From Streptomyces sp. ICBB 8177 (GTDB lineage Bacteria; Actinomycetota; Actinomycetes; Streptomycetales; Streptomycetaceae): a DNA stretch of 64,000 bases. The notes beneath the pieces were generated by a model, which saw only the letters and a list, made by a program, of their open reading frames with translations, had not been told where the DNA came from and did not search any database. How positions within the stretch are numbered: position 1 is the first letter of the stretch; the number at the start of each line of letters is the position of its first letter. Below are positions 1 to 8,488 of this stretch, in pieces. Both the position numbers and the translations under genes were made by a program. Where the stretch lies: the NCBI RefSeq assembly GCF_003144095.1, contig NZ_NSKH01000018.1:813965-877964 (forward strand), written 5' to 3'.

Positions 1-261
1 ACGCCCGTCGAATCCTCCGGGGGCGGCCGAAGGGACGCACCGGCGGGCGGTGGGGCGCCGGCCCTGACCCGGCGCGAGTCCCAGATCACCGGACTGGTCG
101 CGAGCGGTCTGCCGAACAGCCAGGTGGCGGCCAGGCTCGGCGTCAACGCCAAGACCGTCGAGGCCCATCTCACACGGATCTACCGGAAGTTGGGCATCAC
201 ACGGCGATCGTCCCTGGTCTCACTGCTGGCCGCGGGGACACCCGGCAGGGCCGGCCACTAG
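1..261 (+). CDS. LuxR-family regulator, C-terminal part only (5' end outside window)
   Basis: The frame is open from the first base and stops at a TAG at 259-261, giving the last 86 residues of a protein that starts before the window. About 20 low-complexity linker residues are followed by a LuxR/GerE DNA-binding domain: LTRRESQITGLVASGL, the recognition-helix segment NSQVAARLGV and the conserved KTVEAHLTRIYRKLGI. In actinomycetes this HTH usually ends a large LAL ATPase regulator or a response regulator. The close resemblance to the HTH of the convergent gene at 277-3177 suggests a LAL protein, but the N-terminus cannot be seen. Only 15 bp separate the two stop codons. Confidence 0.85.
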   Translation, partial: TPVESSGGGRRDAPAGGGAPALTRRESQITGLVASGLPNSQVAARLGVNAKTVEAHLTRIYRKLGITRRSSLVSLLAAGTPGRAGH

Positions 262-276
262 GAAGCCGCCGTCGCC

Positions 277-3177
277 TCACGTCGTGCGCGGCGGCCCCGC
301 CGCCGTCGTCGTGCCGTCCCCGCGGAACTCGTGCCCGCCCATCGCCACGAGGGCGGAACGGGACGTCACCCCGAGCTTGCGGTACGTCCGGGTCAGATGC
401 GCCTCGACCGCCTTGACGGTCACGTGCAGCCGTTGCGCCACCTGCGCGTTGGTCAGCCCCGACCGCACCAGCGCGACCACGTCGTGCTCGCGCTGCGTCA
501 GGTCCGCCGGACGCTTCCGCTCACCCGGCGGGGTCGCGGCGGCTGACGGGTGGACGTCCGCCGCACCCGACGGGCTCAACTGGCCGTAGCGGTACGCCGC
601 CCGGTCGGCCAGGCCGCGGGCGCCCCCGGCGTCGCCGATGGCCCACGCCCGGGCCAGCTCCGCCCGCGCGGCCCCCGCCCTCCCCGACGCGGCCCGCGCC
701 TCGGCGGCCAGCAACCGGCAGCGCGCCTCCTCCAACGGCTGACCGCAACGCCCGAACGTCGCCGCCGCCCACCGCGCGACGGTCGCCGCGCCGGCCGGAT
801 CGCCGGTGCGCAGCAGCAGTTCGGCCCTGGCCGCCAGCGCGTGGCCCCGCTGGGCGGGCAGCGACACGGCGGCCGGGTGCGTCAGCGCCCTCCGTACCAG
901 TGGCTCCGCCTCGTGCGGCCGCCCGAGGACCAGCAGCGCCTCCGCCTGGACCGCGAGCCACATCGGCAGGGCGCACACGTCGACTCCGGGCATCCCCGGT
1001 CCGCCACCCGCGTCGTCCAGAACGCGCAACGCCTCCAGCGCGTCGCCCTCCAGCAGCCTGACCCGGGCCAGGATGCGCCGGGCGACGCCCGTCCACCAGC
1101 CGCGCCCCCGGCTGCCCAGCCGCACCGCCCGCTCCGCCACCGGAGCGGCACCGGCAGGGCCGTCTCGCCACAGCAGCGCCCCGGCCCGCATCGACAGGGC
1201 GAACGCCAGCATCGGATCGCTGCGCAGCAGGCGGCTGCGTTCCTCCGCCTCGTCGGCGGCGCGCAGCGCGGCGCGCACGTCGCCGAGCCGGAGGACGGCG
1301 AGAATCTGGCCGATGAGCAGATACGTCGACAAATGGCTCTGCCCGGTGTGCTCCGCGACCCGCAGGCCCCGGGCGAAGTGCTCGCTCGCCCGCGCGGGCT
1401 GCTCCAACAGGACCTGTGCCCAGCCGAGTTGACCCAGGCAGTCCAGCAGCGGCGCCAACTCGTCCTCGGAGCGGCCGGACAGCAGCCCGTTGGCCTGCCG
1501 CGCCGACTCGAGGGCGTGCGGAACGCTCCCGCGGCACGCCTCGACGAGGGCCCGGGTGCTCAGCGCGAGCAGCCGCGCGTCGTCGGCGACGGACCGGTCG
1601 GCGCAGGCCCGCACCGCACGCCGCACGTGATCGACCGCCTGCCGCCGTCCGGCCAGCACCTCGCAGGCCGCCCGCAGGGCCAGCACCGACGGCAGATCGG
1701 GACCACCGCGGCGGGACTCCTCGTGCAGTACGGCGGCGCCCTCCTCGTACTTGCCCTGCATGCGGTCGACCAGCGACAGCAGCCGCAACGCCGCCGCCCG
1801 GTGCGGTGAGTTTGGCGGCAGTGCCGCCAGCAGGTCGTGCAGGATGCGCCGCCCACGTTGGAGATCACCGGCCGCCGCGCAGGCGTGGGCCAGCAGCAGC
1901 GACAGTTGCCGCCGCGCCCCGGACTCCCCCTCGGGCAGCAGGGGCAGCGCGCGCCCGAGCCAGTGCGCCGCCGACGCCGGAACGCTGCTCAGCACCGAAC
2001 GGGCGGCCCGCACCAGCACGTCGGCCGCCTCCCGGTCACCGGGCGCGGCACTGCGTGCGACGTGCGGGGCGAGCGCGGTCGCGGGCGCCCCGCGTTCCGC
2101 CAGCGCGGCGGCGACCCGCCGATGGGTGGCCAGCCGCCAGCCGGGGCCCGCGTCCTGGTAGACGGCGTGGCGCAGCACGGGGTGCCGGAAGCAGAGCAGC
2201 CGGCCGCCGGAGGGCTCGGGGCGCACCAGGTCGCGGTCGCACAGCCCGTCCAGCAGCGCCGGCGCGTCGGGTGCCTCGGCGCGGGCGAGGCCGCTCACGA
2301 ACCGCGGGTCGAAGGGGTCCCCGACGAGGGCCGCCGTGCGCAGCACCGCCAGCGGCGCCGGATCGAGGGCCCGCACCTCCGCGAGCAGCACCTGCGCGAC
2401 CGCGTCGGCCACGTCACCCGGCGGGCCGTTCGGGTCGCCGTGTCCGTCCGCGGCCCGCAGCCCTTCGGGTCCCGCGGTCATCAGGGCGCGGGCGTACAGC
2501 GGATTGCCCTCGCAGCGGGCGTACAGCCCCGGCGGACAGAAGGCGCCAAGGGCGCGGGCCAGCGCGGCCACGTCCTCCTCCGACAGCGGCCGGGGCACGA
2601 TGCGCTCCCGGTGGAAGGCGGCGGCGTCGGCCAGCGCCTCCGCCAGCAACTCGCCCGTCTGGCGCGGCCGGTGGGCCACCGCGATCATCAACGGGCGCTC
2701 GGGCGTACCGCGCAGGATGTGGCGCAGCAGTTCCAGTGAGCCGTTGTCCGCCCAGTGCAGGTCGTCTAGGACGACGACCACCGGGCCGCCGCCCCCGAGC
2801 CCGGCGAGCCGGTCCGCCATCTCCCGGTGGAAGCGGCCGCGTTCGAGCCCGGGAAGCGAGCCCGAGGTCGGTCCGGGAGGTCCGGGGAGTCCGGACGGCC
2901 CTGTCGGCCCGGTGTCGAGGAATCCGGCGAACGCCGAGAAGGGCCGGTCCCGTTCGTACTCGCTGCACCGCCCGGCCATCACGGTGGCCCCGCCGCTCCG
3001 GGCGATCCTGGCGAGTTCGTCCAGCAGCCGGGTCTTGCCCATCCCGGGCTCACCGGTGATCTCCACCAAAACCGGCCGCCCGTCGGCCAGGCAGGAGAAC
3101 GCCCGCTGCAACCGGCGCAGTTCGCTCCCGCGCCCGACCAGACCACGTGCGTCCGCCGTATGTCTTCGGCCACTCAT
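277..3177 (-). CDS. LAL-type LuxR transcriptional regulator (AAA ATPase + TPR-like + LuxR HTH)
   Basis: This 966-residue protein has the layout of LAL (MalT-like) regulators. A Walker A motif GEPGMGKT lies at residues 42-49 and a Walker B strand with VVVLDDLHWAD at about 134-143. A long alpha-helical, TPR-like middle section follows, and the last ~65 residues form a LuxR HTH with LTQREHDVVALVRSGL and KAVEAHLTRTYRKLGV. Such proteins are ATP-dependent activators of metabolic or antibiotic genes and sense a ligand through the helical part. The ATG at 3177 follows a GGGGGG-rich ribosome site. No obvious target lies next to it, so the regulon is unknown. It faces a second LuxR protein tail to tail. 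Confidence 0.92.
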   Translation of the reverse strand: MSGRRHTADARGLVGRGSELRRLQRAFSCLADGRPVLVEITGEPGMGKTRLLDELARIARSGGATVMAGRCSEYERDRPFSAFAGFLDTGPTGPSGLPGPPGPTSGSLPGLERGRFHREMADRLAGLGGGGPVVVVLDDLHWADNGSLELLRHILRGTPERPLMIAVAHRPRQTGELLAEALADAAAFHRERIVPRPLSEEDVAALARALGAFCPPGLYARCEGNPLYARALMTAGPEGLRAADGHGDPNGPPGDVADAVAQVLLAEVRALDPAPLAVLRTAALVGDPFDPRFVSGLARAEAPDAPALLDGLCDRDLVRPEPSGGRLLCFRHPVLRHAVYQDAGPGWRLATHRRVAAALAERGAPATALAPHVARSAAPGDREAADVLVRAARSVLSSVPASAAHWLGRALPLLPEGESGARRQLSLLLAHACAAAGDLQRGRRILHDLLAALPPNSPHRAAALRLLSLVDRMQGKYEEGAAVLHEESRRGGPDLPSVLALRAACEVLAGRRQAVDHVRRAVRACADRSVADDARLLALSTRALVEACRGSVPHALESARQANGLLSGRSEDELAPLLDCLGQLGWAQVLLEQPARASEHFARGLRVAEHTGQSHLSTYLLIGQILAVLRLGDVRAALRAADEAEERSRLLRSDPMLAFALSMRAGALLWRDGPAGAAPVAERAVRLGSRGRGWWTGVARRILARVRLLEGDALEALRVLDDAGGGPGMPGVDVCALPMWLAVQAEALLVLGRPHEAEPLVRRALTHPAAVSLPAQRGHALAARAELLLRTGDPAGAATVARWAAATFGRCGQPLEEARCRLLAAEARAASGRAGAARAELARAWAIGDAGGARGLADRAAYRYGQLSPSGAADVHPSAAATPPGERKRPADLTQREHDVVALVRSGLTNAQVAQRLHVTVKAVEAHLTRTYRKLGVTSRSALVAMGGHEFRGDGTTTAAGPPRTT

Positions 3178-3327
3178 TTCCGACCCCCCGAAGGCCGCCT
3201 ACCACCGCGTGAGCCGAGGCTAGTGCGCGGGGTGGGGCGTGCTCCGGTGCTGTGCGCGGAATGACCGGAACTCTTCCCTGTCGCTCCGCCGCCGGGACCG
3301 ACCTGAGGCCGACCCCGGTACGGCGCG

Positions 3328-3364
3328 GTCACCGTGGGCGCGCGTGTCACGCACCCACGGTGAC
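3328..3364 (-). terminator. Hairpin just after the DUF4232 gene
   Basis: A perfect 11-bp inverted repeat, GTCACCGTGGG and CCCACGGTGAC, is separated by 15 nt. It begins 7 nt beyond the stop codon of the leftward gene at 3371-3892. There is no U-tract, which is normal for high-GC actinomycete terminators. The rest of the ~190-bp gap to the LAL gene shows nothing else. Confidence 0.6.
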
Positions 3365-3370
3365 GGCGCG

Positions 3371-3892
3371 TCAGGAACGCGGCTTGGTCAGCGAGAGCGC
3401 GGTGACCGACAGCCGGCCGTCACCGACCGGTTCGCTGAACGCCACGGTCTTGTACGTGCGGGCGTTGGGCGGCGTGACGATCAGGTAGCTGGAGTGCGTG
3501 ATCCGCGGGTACGCGGTGGCCCACGACACATCGGCCCAGGCGTCGGCGCCCGGCTTGAGGGTGAGGGTGCTCACGCCGGGCGTCGGGTCGAAGTACGTCG
3601 AGCCCCACGTGACGCTGGACTTCAGCGTCTTGTGGGCGGAGTCCTGGAGTCCGAGGCCCGGGTAGCCGCGCAGCAGGCAGGTGTGGCCGCTGGTGTTGGT
3701 GAAGCGCAGGAACGCGCCATCGTGGCTCATCCCGGCCTGCCCCGGTGCGGTCTGCACGGTGACGCGCAGCCCGCTGGTGTCGCAGCGCGGAGCCGACGTC
3801 GACTGCTGGGGCGTGGCGGCCTGGGCGGAGGTGGCGCCCAGGCCCACGGTTGCTGCGGCGGTTATGGCGGCCAAGGCCAGTATGCGACGCAT
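3371..3892 (-). CDS. Secreted DUF4232 domain protein
   Basis: The 173-residue product begins with a Sec signal peptide (MRRILALAAITAAATVGLG, cleavage probably after AQA near residue 25). A single DUF4232 beta-sandwich domain follows. It has the usual pair of cysteines (APRCDTSGL and HTCLLRGYPGLGL) expected to form a disulphide, and the typical C-terminal strand pattern (ADAWADVSW, SSYLIVTPPN). DUF4232 proteins are very common exported or lipoproteins in Streptomyces with no proven function; no lipobox is present here, so this one is probably released. The ATG at 3892 has an AAGGA ribosome site. It appears monocistronic, with its own terminator. Confidence 0.88.
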   Translation of the reverse strand: MRRILALAAITAAATVGLGATSAQAATPQQSTSAPRCDTSGLRVTVQTAPGQAGMSHDGAFLRFTNTSGHTCLLRGYPGLGLQDSAHKTLKSSVTWGSTYFDPTPGVSTLTLKPGADAWADVSWATAYPRITHSSYLIVTPPNARTYKTVAFSEPVGDGRLSVTALSLTKPRS

Positions 3893-4072
3893 GTGGTGTC
3901 CTTACCTGAGGAGTGGTCGTGGGTGAACCGGATCCCCGTTCGCCCGAATGCGGGCGAGTCACCCGCAGACAGGATGGACGGCCTTTGTGACCGGACCGCA
4001 ACGATCCCGCCCCGTCCTGGTAACCGGCGATCCCGTCACCGGGACGTGACTTCGCCTCCAGCGTGCGACGGA

Positions 4073-4933
4073 TCAGCTCAGCCAGGAAGCGGTGAGCTGC
4101 TGGACGCGGGAGCCGTCGAGGTCCGCCAGCTTGGTGGCGACGAAGTCGCGGGCCTCACCGGAGGTCTGCGCCCGGAACGGCGGGCGCTCGGCGGTGAGTG
4201 CCTCGACGACAGTCGCCGCGACGTCCACCGCGGTCTGCGCGCCCTCGAAGGTCGCCATGACGTGGTCGACGTAGCCCTTGAGCGGCGCCGCGTACGGACC
4301 GGCCGCCTCCAGCAGGGCGGGCACGTCGAGGTCCAGGTTGGCGACGAACTCCGTTGCCACAGGGCCCGGTTCGACCACCGTGACGCCCACTCCCACGGCC
4401 GCCGCCACCGGAGCCAGGGACTCCATGAAGCCCTCGGCGGCGAACTTGGCCGCACAGTAGGCCTCGTTGAACGGCTGGCCGACGACCCCGCCCACACTGG
4501 TGACGGTGATGATCCGGCCTCCGGTGGCGCGCAGCAGCGGCATGGCCGCGCCGGTCACCTCCACGACACCGAAGAAGTTGACCTCCATCGCGGTACGGAA
4601 CAGCTCGGTGCCGACGCGTTCGACCGTGCCGACCGCTCCGACGCCGGCGTTGTTGACGACCGCGTCCAGGTGTCCGTGCTCGGAGGCCACCTCGTCCAGG
4701 CAGGCCGTGATCGAGGCGCGGTCGGTCACGTCGAGCCGCTTGACGTGCACGCGCTCCGCGACGCCCGCGGCGGTCGCGGCCTCGCGCAGCGCGCCGGACC
4801 GGGCCGGGTCGCGCAGGGTGGCGACGACCGTCCAGCCGGCCTGCGCGGCGGCCACCGCGGTGGCCAGACCGATGCCGGTGGAGGTGCCGGTGATCAGGAC
4901 GACCTTGGGGGCCGGGGAGGTGGAAGAAGGCAT
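4073..4933 (-). CDS. Short-chain dehydrogenase/reductase (SDR)
   Basis: This is a classical NAD(P)-dependent SDR of 286 residues from the ATG at 4933, chosen because AAAGGG precedes it; an in-frame start 23 codons upstream has no ribosome site. The Rossmann motif TGTSTGIG is at residues 15-22, NNAG at 94-97, and the catalytic set Ser146, Tyr159 and Lys163 (YCAAK) is intact. The C-terminal stretch resembles oxidoreductases acting on hydrophobic alcohols or ketones; the substrate is unknown. It is divergent from a MarR gene, with palindromes in the shared 117-bp spacer, so it is probably the MarR target and may respond to the MarR ligand. Confidence 0.92.
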   Translation of the reverse strand: MPSSTSPAPKVVLITGTSTGIGLATAVAAAQAGWTVVATLRDPARSGALREAATAAGVAERVHVKRLDVTDRASITACLDEVASEHGHLDAVVNNAGVGAVGTVERVGTELFRTAMEVNFFGVVEVTGAAMPLLRATGGRIITVTSVGGVVGQPFNEAYCAAKFAAEGFMESLAPVAAAVGVGVTVVEPGPVATEFVANLDLDVPALLEAAGPYAAPLKGYVDHVMATFEGAQTAVDVAATVVEALTAERPPFRAQTSGEARDFVATKLADLDGSRVQQLTASWLS

Positions 4934-4988
4934 GGCGTTGCCCTTTCTGATGAGGGGAGCCAGGGGTGTGGAGAAGGGCTTCATATCT

Positions 4989-5043
4989 GTGCGTGCACAC
5001 ACACTCTACGGGTTCCGTGCGTGCGCACGCAACCCGCTACAGT
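4989..5043. promoter_or_regulatory. MarR-type operators and leaderless promoter in the SDR/MarR spacer
   Basis: Two related dyads lie between the divergent genes: a perfect 14-bp palindrome TGCGTGCGCACGCA at 5018-5031 and an imperfect one, TGTGCGTGCACACA, at 4989-5002, 29 bp apart. TACAGT at 5038-5043 ends 7 nt before the ATG of the MarR gene, the arrangement seen for leaderless Streptomyces transcripts. The palindrome at 5018 would therefore overlap the spacer or -35 region of that promoter, as expected for autorepression. Which protein binds is inferred from the arrangement. Confidence 0.6.
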
Positions 5044-5050
5044 GGACGCC

Positions 5051-5545
5051 ATGGCACGCACCGACCTCACCCTGGGGGAGCTCACCGCCCGCGACCACGC
5101 CTTCTACGGGCTGGTGTGGGCCAGTACGACTCTTACGGCGCGCGTGGACCGCGTCCTGGCGCGTGCCCACGACCTGCCCCTGTCGTGGTTCGAGGTCATG
5201 CTCTGGCTCAGCGTCCAGGCCGAGCCGGTCGCCGCCTCCGATCTGGGGGAGAAGACCCTGCTCAGCCGCAGCCAGGTCTCCCGGGTCGTCGACGCCCTCC
5301 AGGCGCGCGGTCTGGTGGAGCGCGTGCCCTCGCGGACCGACGCGCGCTCGGTGCGGATCGGGCTGACGCAGGCCGGGCGCAGGGCGTTCGCCGAGGCCGA
5401 CGCGACCCGGCGCGAGGCGCTGGCGGAGGTCTTCGACGACCGCCTCGACGAGGCCGACATCCAGGCCCTGGGAAGGGTGTGGAACAAGCTCAAGACGCCC
5501 CCGCCGCCCGGCGAGCCCACCTGCGGGTCCCCCTCCGCGCCCTGA
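5051..5545 (+). CDS. MarR-family transcriptional regulator
   Basis: The 164-residue protein has the MarR winged-helix fold. A dimerisation helix (residues 1-35) is followed by the HTH (SDLGEKTLLSRSQVSRVVDA, about 73-92), then the wing with the hallmark RTDARSVRIGLTQAGR and a C-terminal dimerisation helix. MarR proteins are usually repressors released by phenolic or other small ligands. The ATG at 5051 was chosen because a TANNNT -10 box sits 7 nt upstream. It diverges from the SDR gene and is its likely regulator. The last ~15 residues are proline-rich and probably unstructured. Confidence 0.92.
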   Translation: MARTDLTLGELTARDHAFYGLVWASTTLTARVDRVLARAHDLPLSWFEVMLWLSVQAEPVAASDLGEKTLLSRSQVSRVVDALQARGLVERVPSRTDARSVRIGLTQAGRRAFAEADATRREALAEVFDDRLDEADIQALGRVWNKLKTPPPPGEPTCGSPSAP

Positions 5546-5620
5546 GGACTGCGCAGCGCGATCGCGATGCCCTTGGCAGCCCTTGCCCCCTCTCTCCTTC
5601 CACCTCCACGGACGTGACGC

Positions 5621-6238
5621 ATGGCCCCCGCTTCCCCGACCTGCTGGGCGGACCTGGCCGCGCGCCGGGAAGGAGTCGACTTCCGCAGGCTGTGGCGCAG
5701 CGCGCCGGGCTCCACCCTGCTGCATCTGGCGATACACGGGGGCGGCATCGAACCGGGCACCACGGAACTCGCCGACGCCGCCGCCGGATCCGCCGACCAC
5801 TTCTACTCGCTGGAAGCCCTGCGCAGCAGCGGAAACGCCGCGCTGCACCTGACCTCGACGCGCTTCGACGAGCCGAAGGCGCTGGCCATGGTCCGCGAAG
5901 CCGACCACGTCATCTCCTGGCACGGCGCCGGCGGCGAGACGCCTGTCACCTACCTCGGCGGCCGTGACGAGCGCCTGCGTGACGCGATAGGTGACGCGCT
6001 GGCGGCGGCGGGTTTCGCCGTCGAGCCCGCTGGGGCCGACATCGACGCGAGCAGCCCGCGCAACATCTGCAACCGCAACACCCGCGGTGCCGGCGTCCAG
6101 TTGGAGATCAGTACGGCGCAGCGCAAGGCGTTCTTCGCGCGCGGCGACCTCGCGCGCCCCAACAGGGCCAGGAGAACGGCGGAGTTCAGCGCCTACGTGA
6201 TGGCGGTGACGAACGCGGCGGCACACACCGGGAGTTGA
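5621..6238 (+). CDS. Poly-gamma-glutamate hydrolase family protein (phage PghP type)
   Basis: The 205-residue protein matches the family of zinc-dependent poly-gamma-glutamate hydrolases first known from Bacillus phages. The N-terminal metal motif AIHGGGIEPGT (residues ~37-47) carries the expected His and Glu. It is followed by the conserved FYSLEA, LHLTSTRFDEP and SWHGAGG segments and a C-terminal RGAGVQLEIS. The family carries a carboxypeptidase-like fold and cuts gamma-glutamyl polymers. No phage genes surround it, so this is a chromosomal copy. No signal peptide is visible, so action on extracellular polymer would need lysis or another export route. The start is tentative because the ribosome site is weak. 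Confidence 0.8.
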   Translation: MAPASPTCWADLAARREGVDFRRLWRSAPGSTLLHLAIHGGGIEPGTTELADAAAGSADHFYSLEALRSSGNAALHLTSTRFDEPKALAMVREADHVISWHGAGGETPVTYLGGRDERLRDAIGDALAAAGFAVEPAGADIDASSPRNICNRNTRGAGVQLEISTAQRKAFFARGDLARPNRARRTAEFSAYVMAVTNAAAHTGS

Positions 6239-6242
6239 CGGG

Positions 6243-6265
6243 CTGTCGGCTTTCCGGGCCGACAG
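6243..6265. terminator. Hairpin between convergent genes
   Basis: An 8-bp perfect stem (CTGTCGGC/GCCGACAG) with a 7-nt loop starts 4 nt after the TGA of the hydrolase gene. It lies before the 3' end of the leftward rhomboid gene and can serve both directions. Confidence 0.55.
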
Positions 6266-6328
6266 ACACGCCCACGGCGGAACGCGCGATGCGGCCGTCC
6301 CGGCACCGCGACGCGGCCGTCCCGGCCC

Positions 6329-7012
6329 TCAGGGCTGCGCCGTGGACCAGGCCTCCAGGTCGACCGCGCCCTCCCACAGGGCCAGCCCCACGCCGAGCAC
6401 GCAACCCACCACGACGCCCACACCGTGGTTGTTGGTGATCGCGCACAGCACGATCCCGGCGAGCGGCACCAGCAGTGCCAGCTTGCGCAGCGCCGGGTCG
6501 GGCCCGCGCAGGGCGTAGACGACGGCCAGGGCGCCGACCAGGCCGCAGATGGCCACCGAGTTGCCCGCGCCGTGCTTGCTCCAGCTCGCCAGGCTCACGG
6601 CCTGCGCGGCGATCCCGCTCACCAGGTAGACGACGAGCATGCGCACCGGCCCGAACAACCGCTCGGCCACCGGGGCCACCGCGATCAGCGCGGCCAGGTT
6701 GAACAGGATCTGGATCCATCCCGACGATTCCACCAGCAAGGCGGACGGCGCCCGCCACCACGGCCCGTCGGGGACCCGCTCCAGGTGGTGCAGGACGGCG
6801 GGCGCGATGGTCTGCACGACGGCCATCGCCGTCATGAGGGCCACCAGGACCGAGGCGACGACCGGCAGCGGGCGCTGCCAGATCCGGCGGACCAGTTGAG
6901 GACCGGCGACCTGCTCGGCGGGGGCCGTCGCCGCCACCAGGACGCGCATGCCAGGGACGACGACGGCCGCGGCGCAGGCGTAGAGAAGCACAGTTCCCGT
7001 ACTCATGCTCAT
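6329..7012 (-). CDS. Rhomboid-family intramembrane serine protease
   Basis: This 227-residue membrane protein has about six or seven hydrophobic helices. A GxS motif, AGNSVAICGLVGA (around residue 150), supplies the likely catalytic Ser. A helix with NNHGVGVVVGC (around 193) supplies the partner His, and a preceding segment FNLAALIAV carries the conserved Asn. This is the rhomboid layout, although the usual GASG is GNSV here, so activity is probable rather than certain. Rhomboids cut transmembrane segments within the bilayer; the substrate is unknown. The neighbours on both sides are convergent or separated by more than 100 bp, so it seems to stand alone. Confidence 0.75.
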   Translation of the reverse strand: MSMSTGTVLLYACAAAVVVPGMRVLVAATAPAEQVAGPQLVRRIWQRPLPVVASVLVALMTAMAVVQTIAPAVLHHLERVPDGPWWRAPSALLVESSGWIQILFNLAALIAVAPVAERLFGPVRMLVVYLVSGIAAQAVSLASWSKHGAGNSVAICGLVGALAVVYALRGPDPALRKLALLVPLAGIVLCAITNNHGVGVVVGCVLGVGLALWEGAVDLEAWSTAQP

Positions 7013-7131
7013 GCTCCCAGCCTGCCAGAAGCGGTGACCCCCACCACAGACTTCACTGAACGCGGCGCGCCTGCAACCGTATTGCGGCGGGCGGCGGCTC
7101 GGGATGCGGGAAGGCCCGGCTTCCCGTTCGC

Positions 7132-8475
7132 TCAGAGCCCGACGTCGCGCATGCTGAGGTCCGCGAGCGACTCGCGCCGCACCAGCAGCCGGGTACGACC
7201 GTCGCGGATGGCGACCACGGGCGGCCGGCCGACGAGGTTGTAGGCCGATGCCATCGACAGGTGGTAGGCGCCGGCCGCAGGTACCGCCATCAGGTCGCCG
7301 GGACGGGTGTCGGCGGGAAGCCTGACGTCGTCCGCGATCACGTCGCCCGCCTCGCAGTGCCGGCCCACCACGGTCGCCGTCATCGTCCGGCCGCCGCGGG
7401 GGCGCCCGACCAGCCGGGGCGCGTACCTGACCCCGTACAGCGCGGGCCTGGGGTTGTCGCTCATCCCGCCGTCGACCGCCACGAAGACCCGCTTGCCGCT
7501 GTGCTTGACCGCCAGCACACGATACAGCGCCACCCCCGCCGGACCCGCGATCGCGCGGCCGGGCTCCACCGTCAGACGTGGCACGGGCAGACCGGCGGCG
7601 GCGCAGCCGCGGTGCACCTCCGCACTCAGACGGGACGCCAACACCGCCACGTCGAGCGGCCGTTCATCTGGCCGGTAGGCGATGGAATGGCCGCCGCCGA
7701 GGTCCAGCTCGGGCAAAATCACCCCGTGCTGCTCCCTGATGCGGGCCAGCAGCCCCACCACCCGGCGGGCGGCCAGCAGGTACGGCTTGACCGCGTCGAT
7801 CTGCGAGCCCAGGTGGCAGTGGAGACCGGTCAGGAGCAGCCGGGGCTGGCCCAGGATGCGGGCCGCGGCGTGCGACGCGGCGCCGTCCGCGATGGGCACG
7901 CCGAACTTCTGGTCGGCGGTGCCGGTGCGGACCGCGGCATGTCCGCCGGCCGCGATCCCCGGCGTGACGCGCAGCAGCACCTTCTGGCGACTGCCCTGCG
8001 GTACTTCGGCGGCCAGCCGGGCGATCTCGCTCGTGCTGTCCACGACGATCCGGCCGACCCCGAGCCGTAGCGCGGCGCGCAGGTCACCGGGGCTCTTGGC
8101 GTTGCCGTGCATGATGACGCGCTCGGGCGGGAAGCCGCTGGTGACGGCGAGTTCGAGCTCTCCGGCCGAGCACACGTCCAGCGACAGCCCCTCCTCGTCG
8201 ATCCAGCGCACCATCGCCCGGCACAGGAACGCCTTCGCCGCGTAGGCGACCTCCGCGCCCCGGAACACCGCGCGGTAGCGCCGGCAGCGGGCCCGTACCT
8301 CGGACTCGTCCAGGACGTAGGCGGGCGTGCCGAACTGCTCGGCGATCTCGGCGAGCTGGACGCCGCCCACGCTGAGGCCGCCGTGCGGTGCCGAACGGGC
8401 GGAGGCCGGCCAGAGGTCCAACTCGTCGTCCTCCAAGCGCTCTTCGGTGCGGCCCTCCACCAACTGAACACGCAT
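7132..8475 (-). CDS. Diaminopimelate decarboxylase-like PLP enzyme (fold type III)
   Basis: The 447-residue protein has the alanine-racemase/ODC-type barrel with the PLP lysine in VAYAAKAFLC (Lys81). Downstream are the glycine-rich phosphate-binding region, LLTGLHCHLGSQI, the EPGRAIAGPAGV motif and the C-terminal GRHCEAGDVI cysteine region that completes the dimer active site. It fits meso-diaminopimelate decarboxylase, the last step of lysine synthesis, but no other lysine or threonine genes are nearby. It is probably a secondary copy with a specialised role. AGGAGG before the ATG at 8475 overlaps the stop of the upstream gene at 8489-8884, so the two are co-transcribed and translationally close. 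Confidence 0.85.
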   Translation of the reverse strand: MRVQLVEGRTEERLEDDELDLWPASARSAPHGGLSVGGVQLAEIAEQFGTPAYVLDESEVRARCRRYRAVFRGAEVAYAAKAFLCRAMVRWIDEEGLSLDVCSAGELELAVTSGFPPERVIMHGNAKSPGDLRAALRLGVGRIVVDSTSEIARLAAEVPQGSRQKVLLRVTPGIAAGGHAAVRTGTADQKFGVPIADGAASHAAARILGQPRLLLTGLHCHLGSQIDAVKPYLLAARRVVGLLARIREQHGVILPELDLGGGHSIAYRPDERPLDVAVLASRLSAEVHRGCAAAGLPVPRLTVEPGRAIAGPAGVALYRVLAVKHSGKRVFVAVDGGMSDNPRPALYGVRYAPRLVGRPRGGRTMTATVVGRHCEAGDVIADDVRLPADTRPGDLMAVPAAGAYHLSMASAYNLVGRPPVVAIRDGRTRLLVRRESLADLSMRDVGL

Positions 8476-8488
8476 CGCCAGTCCCTCC

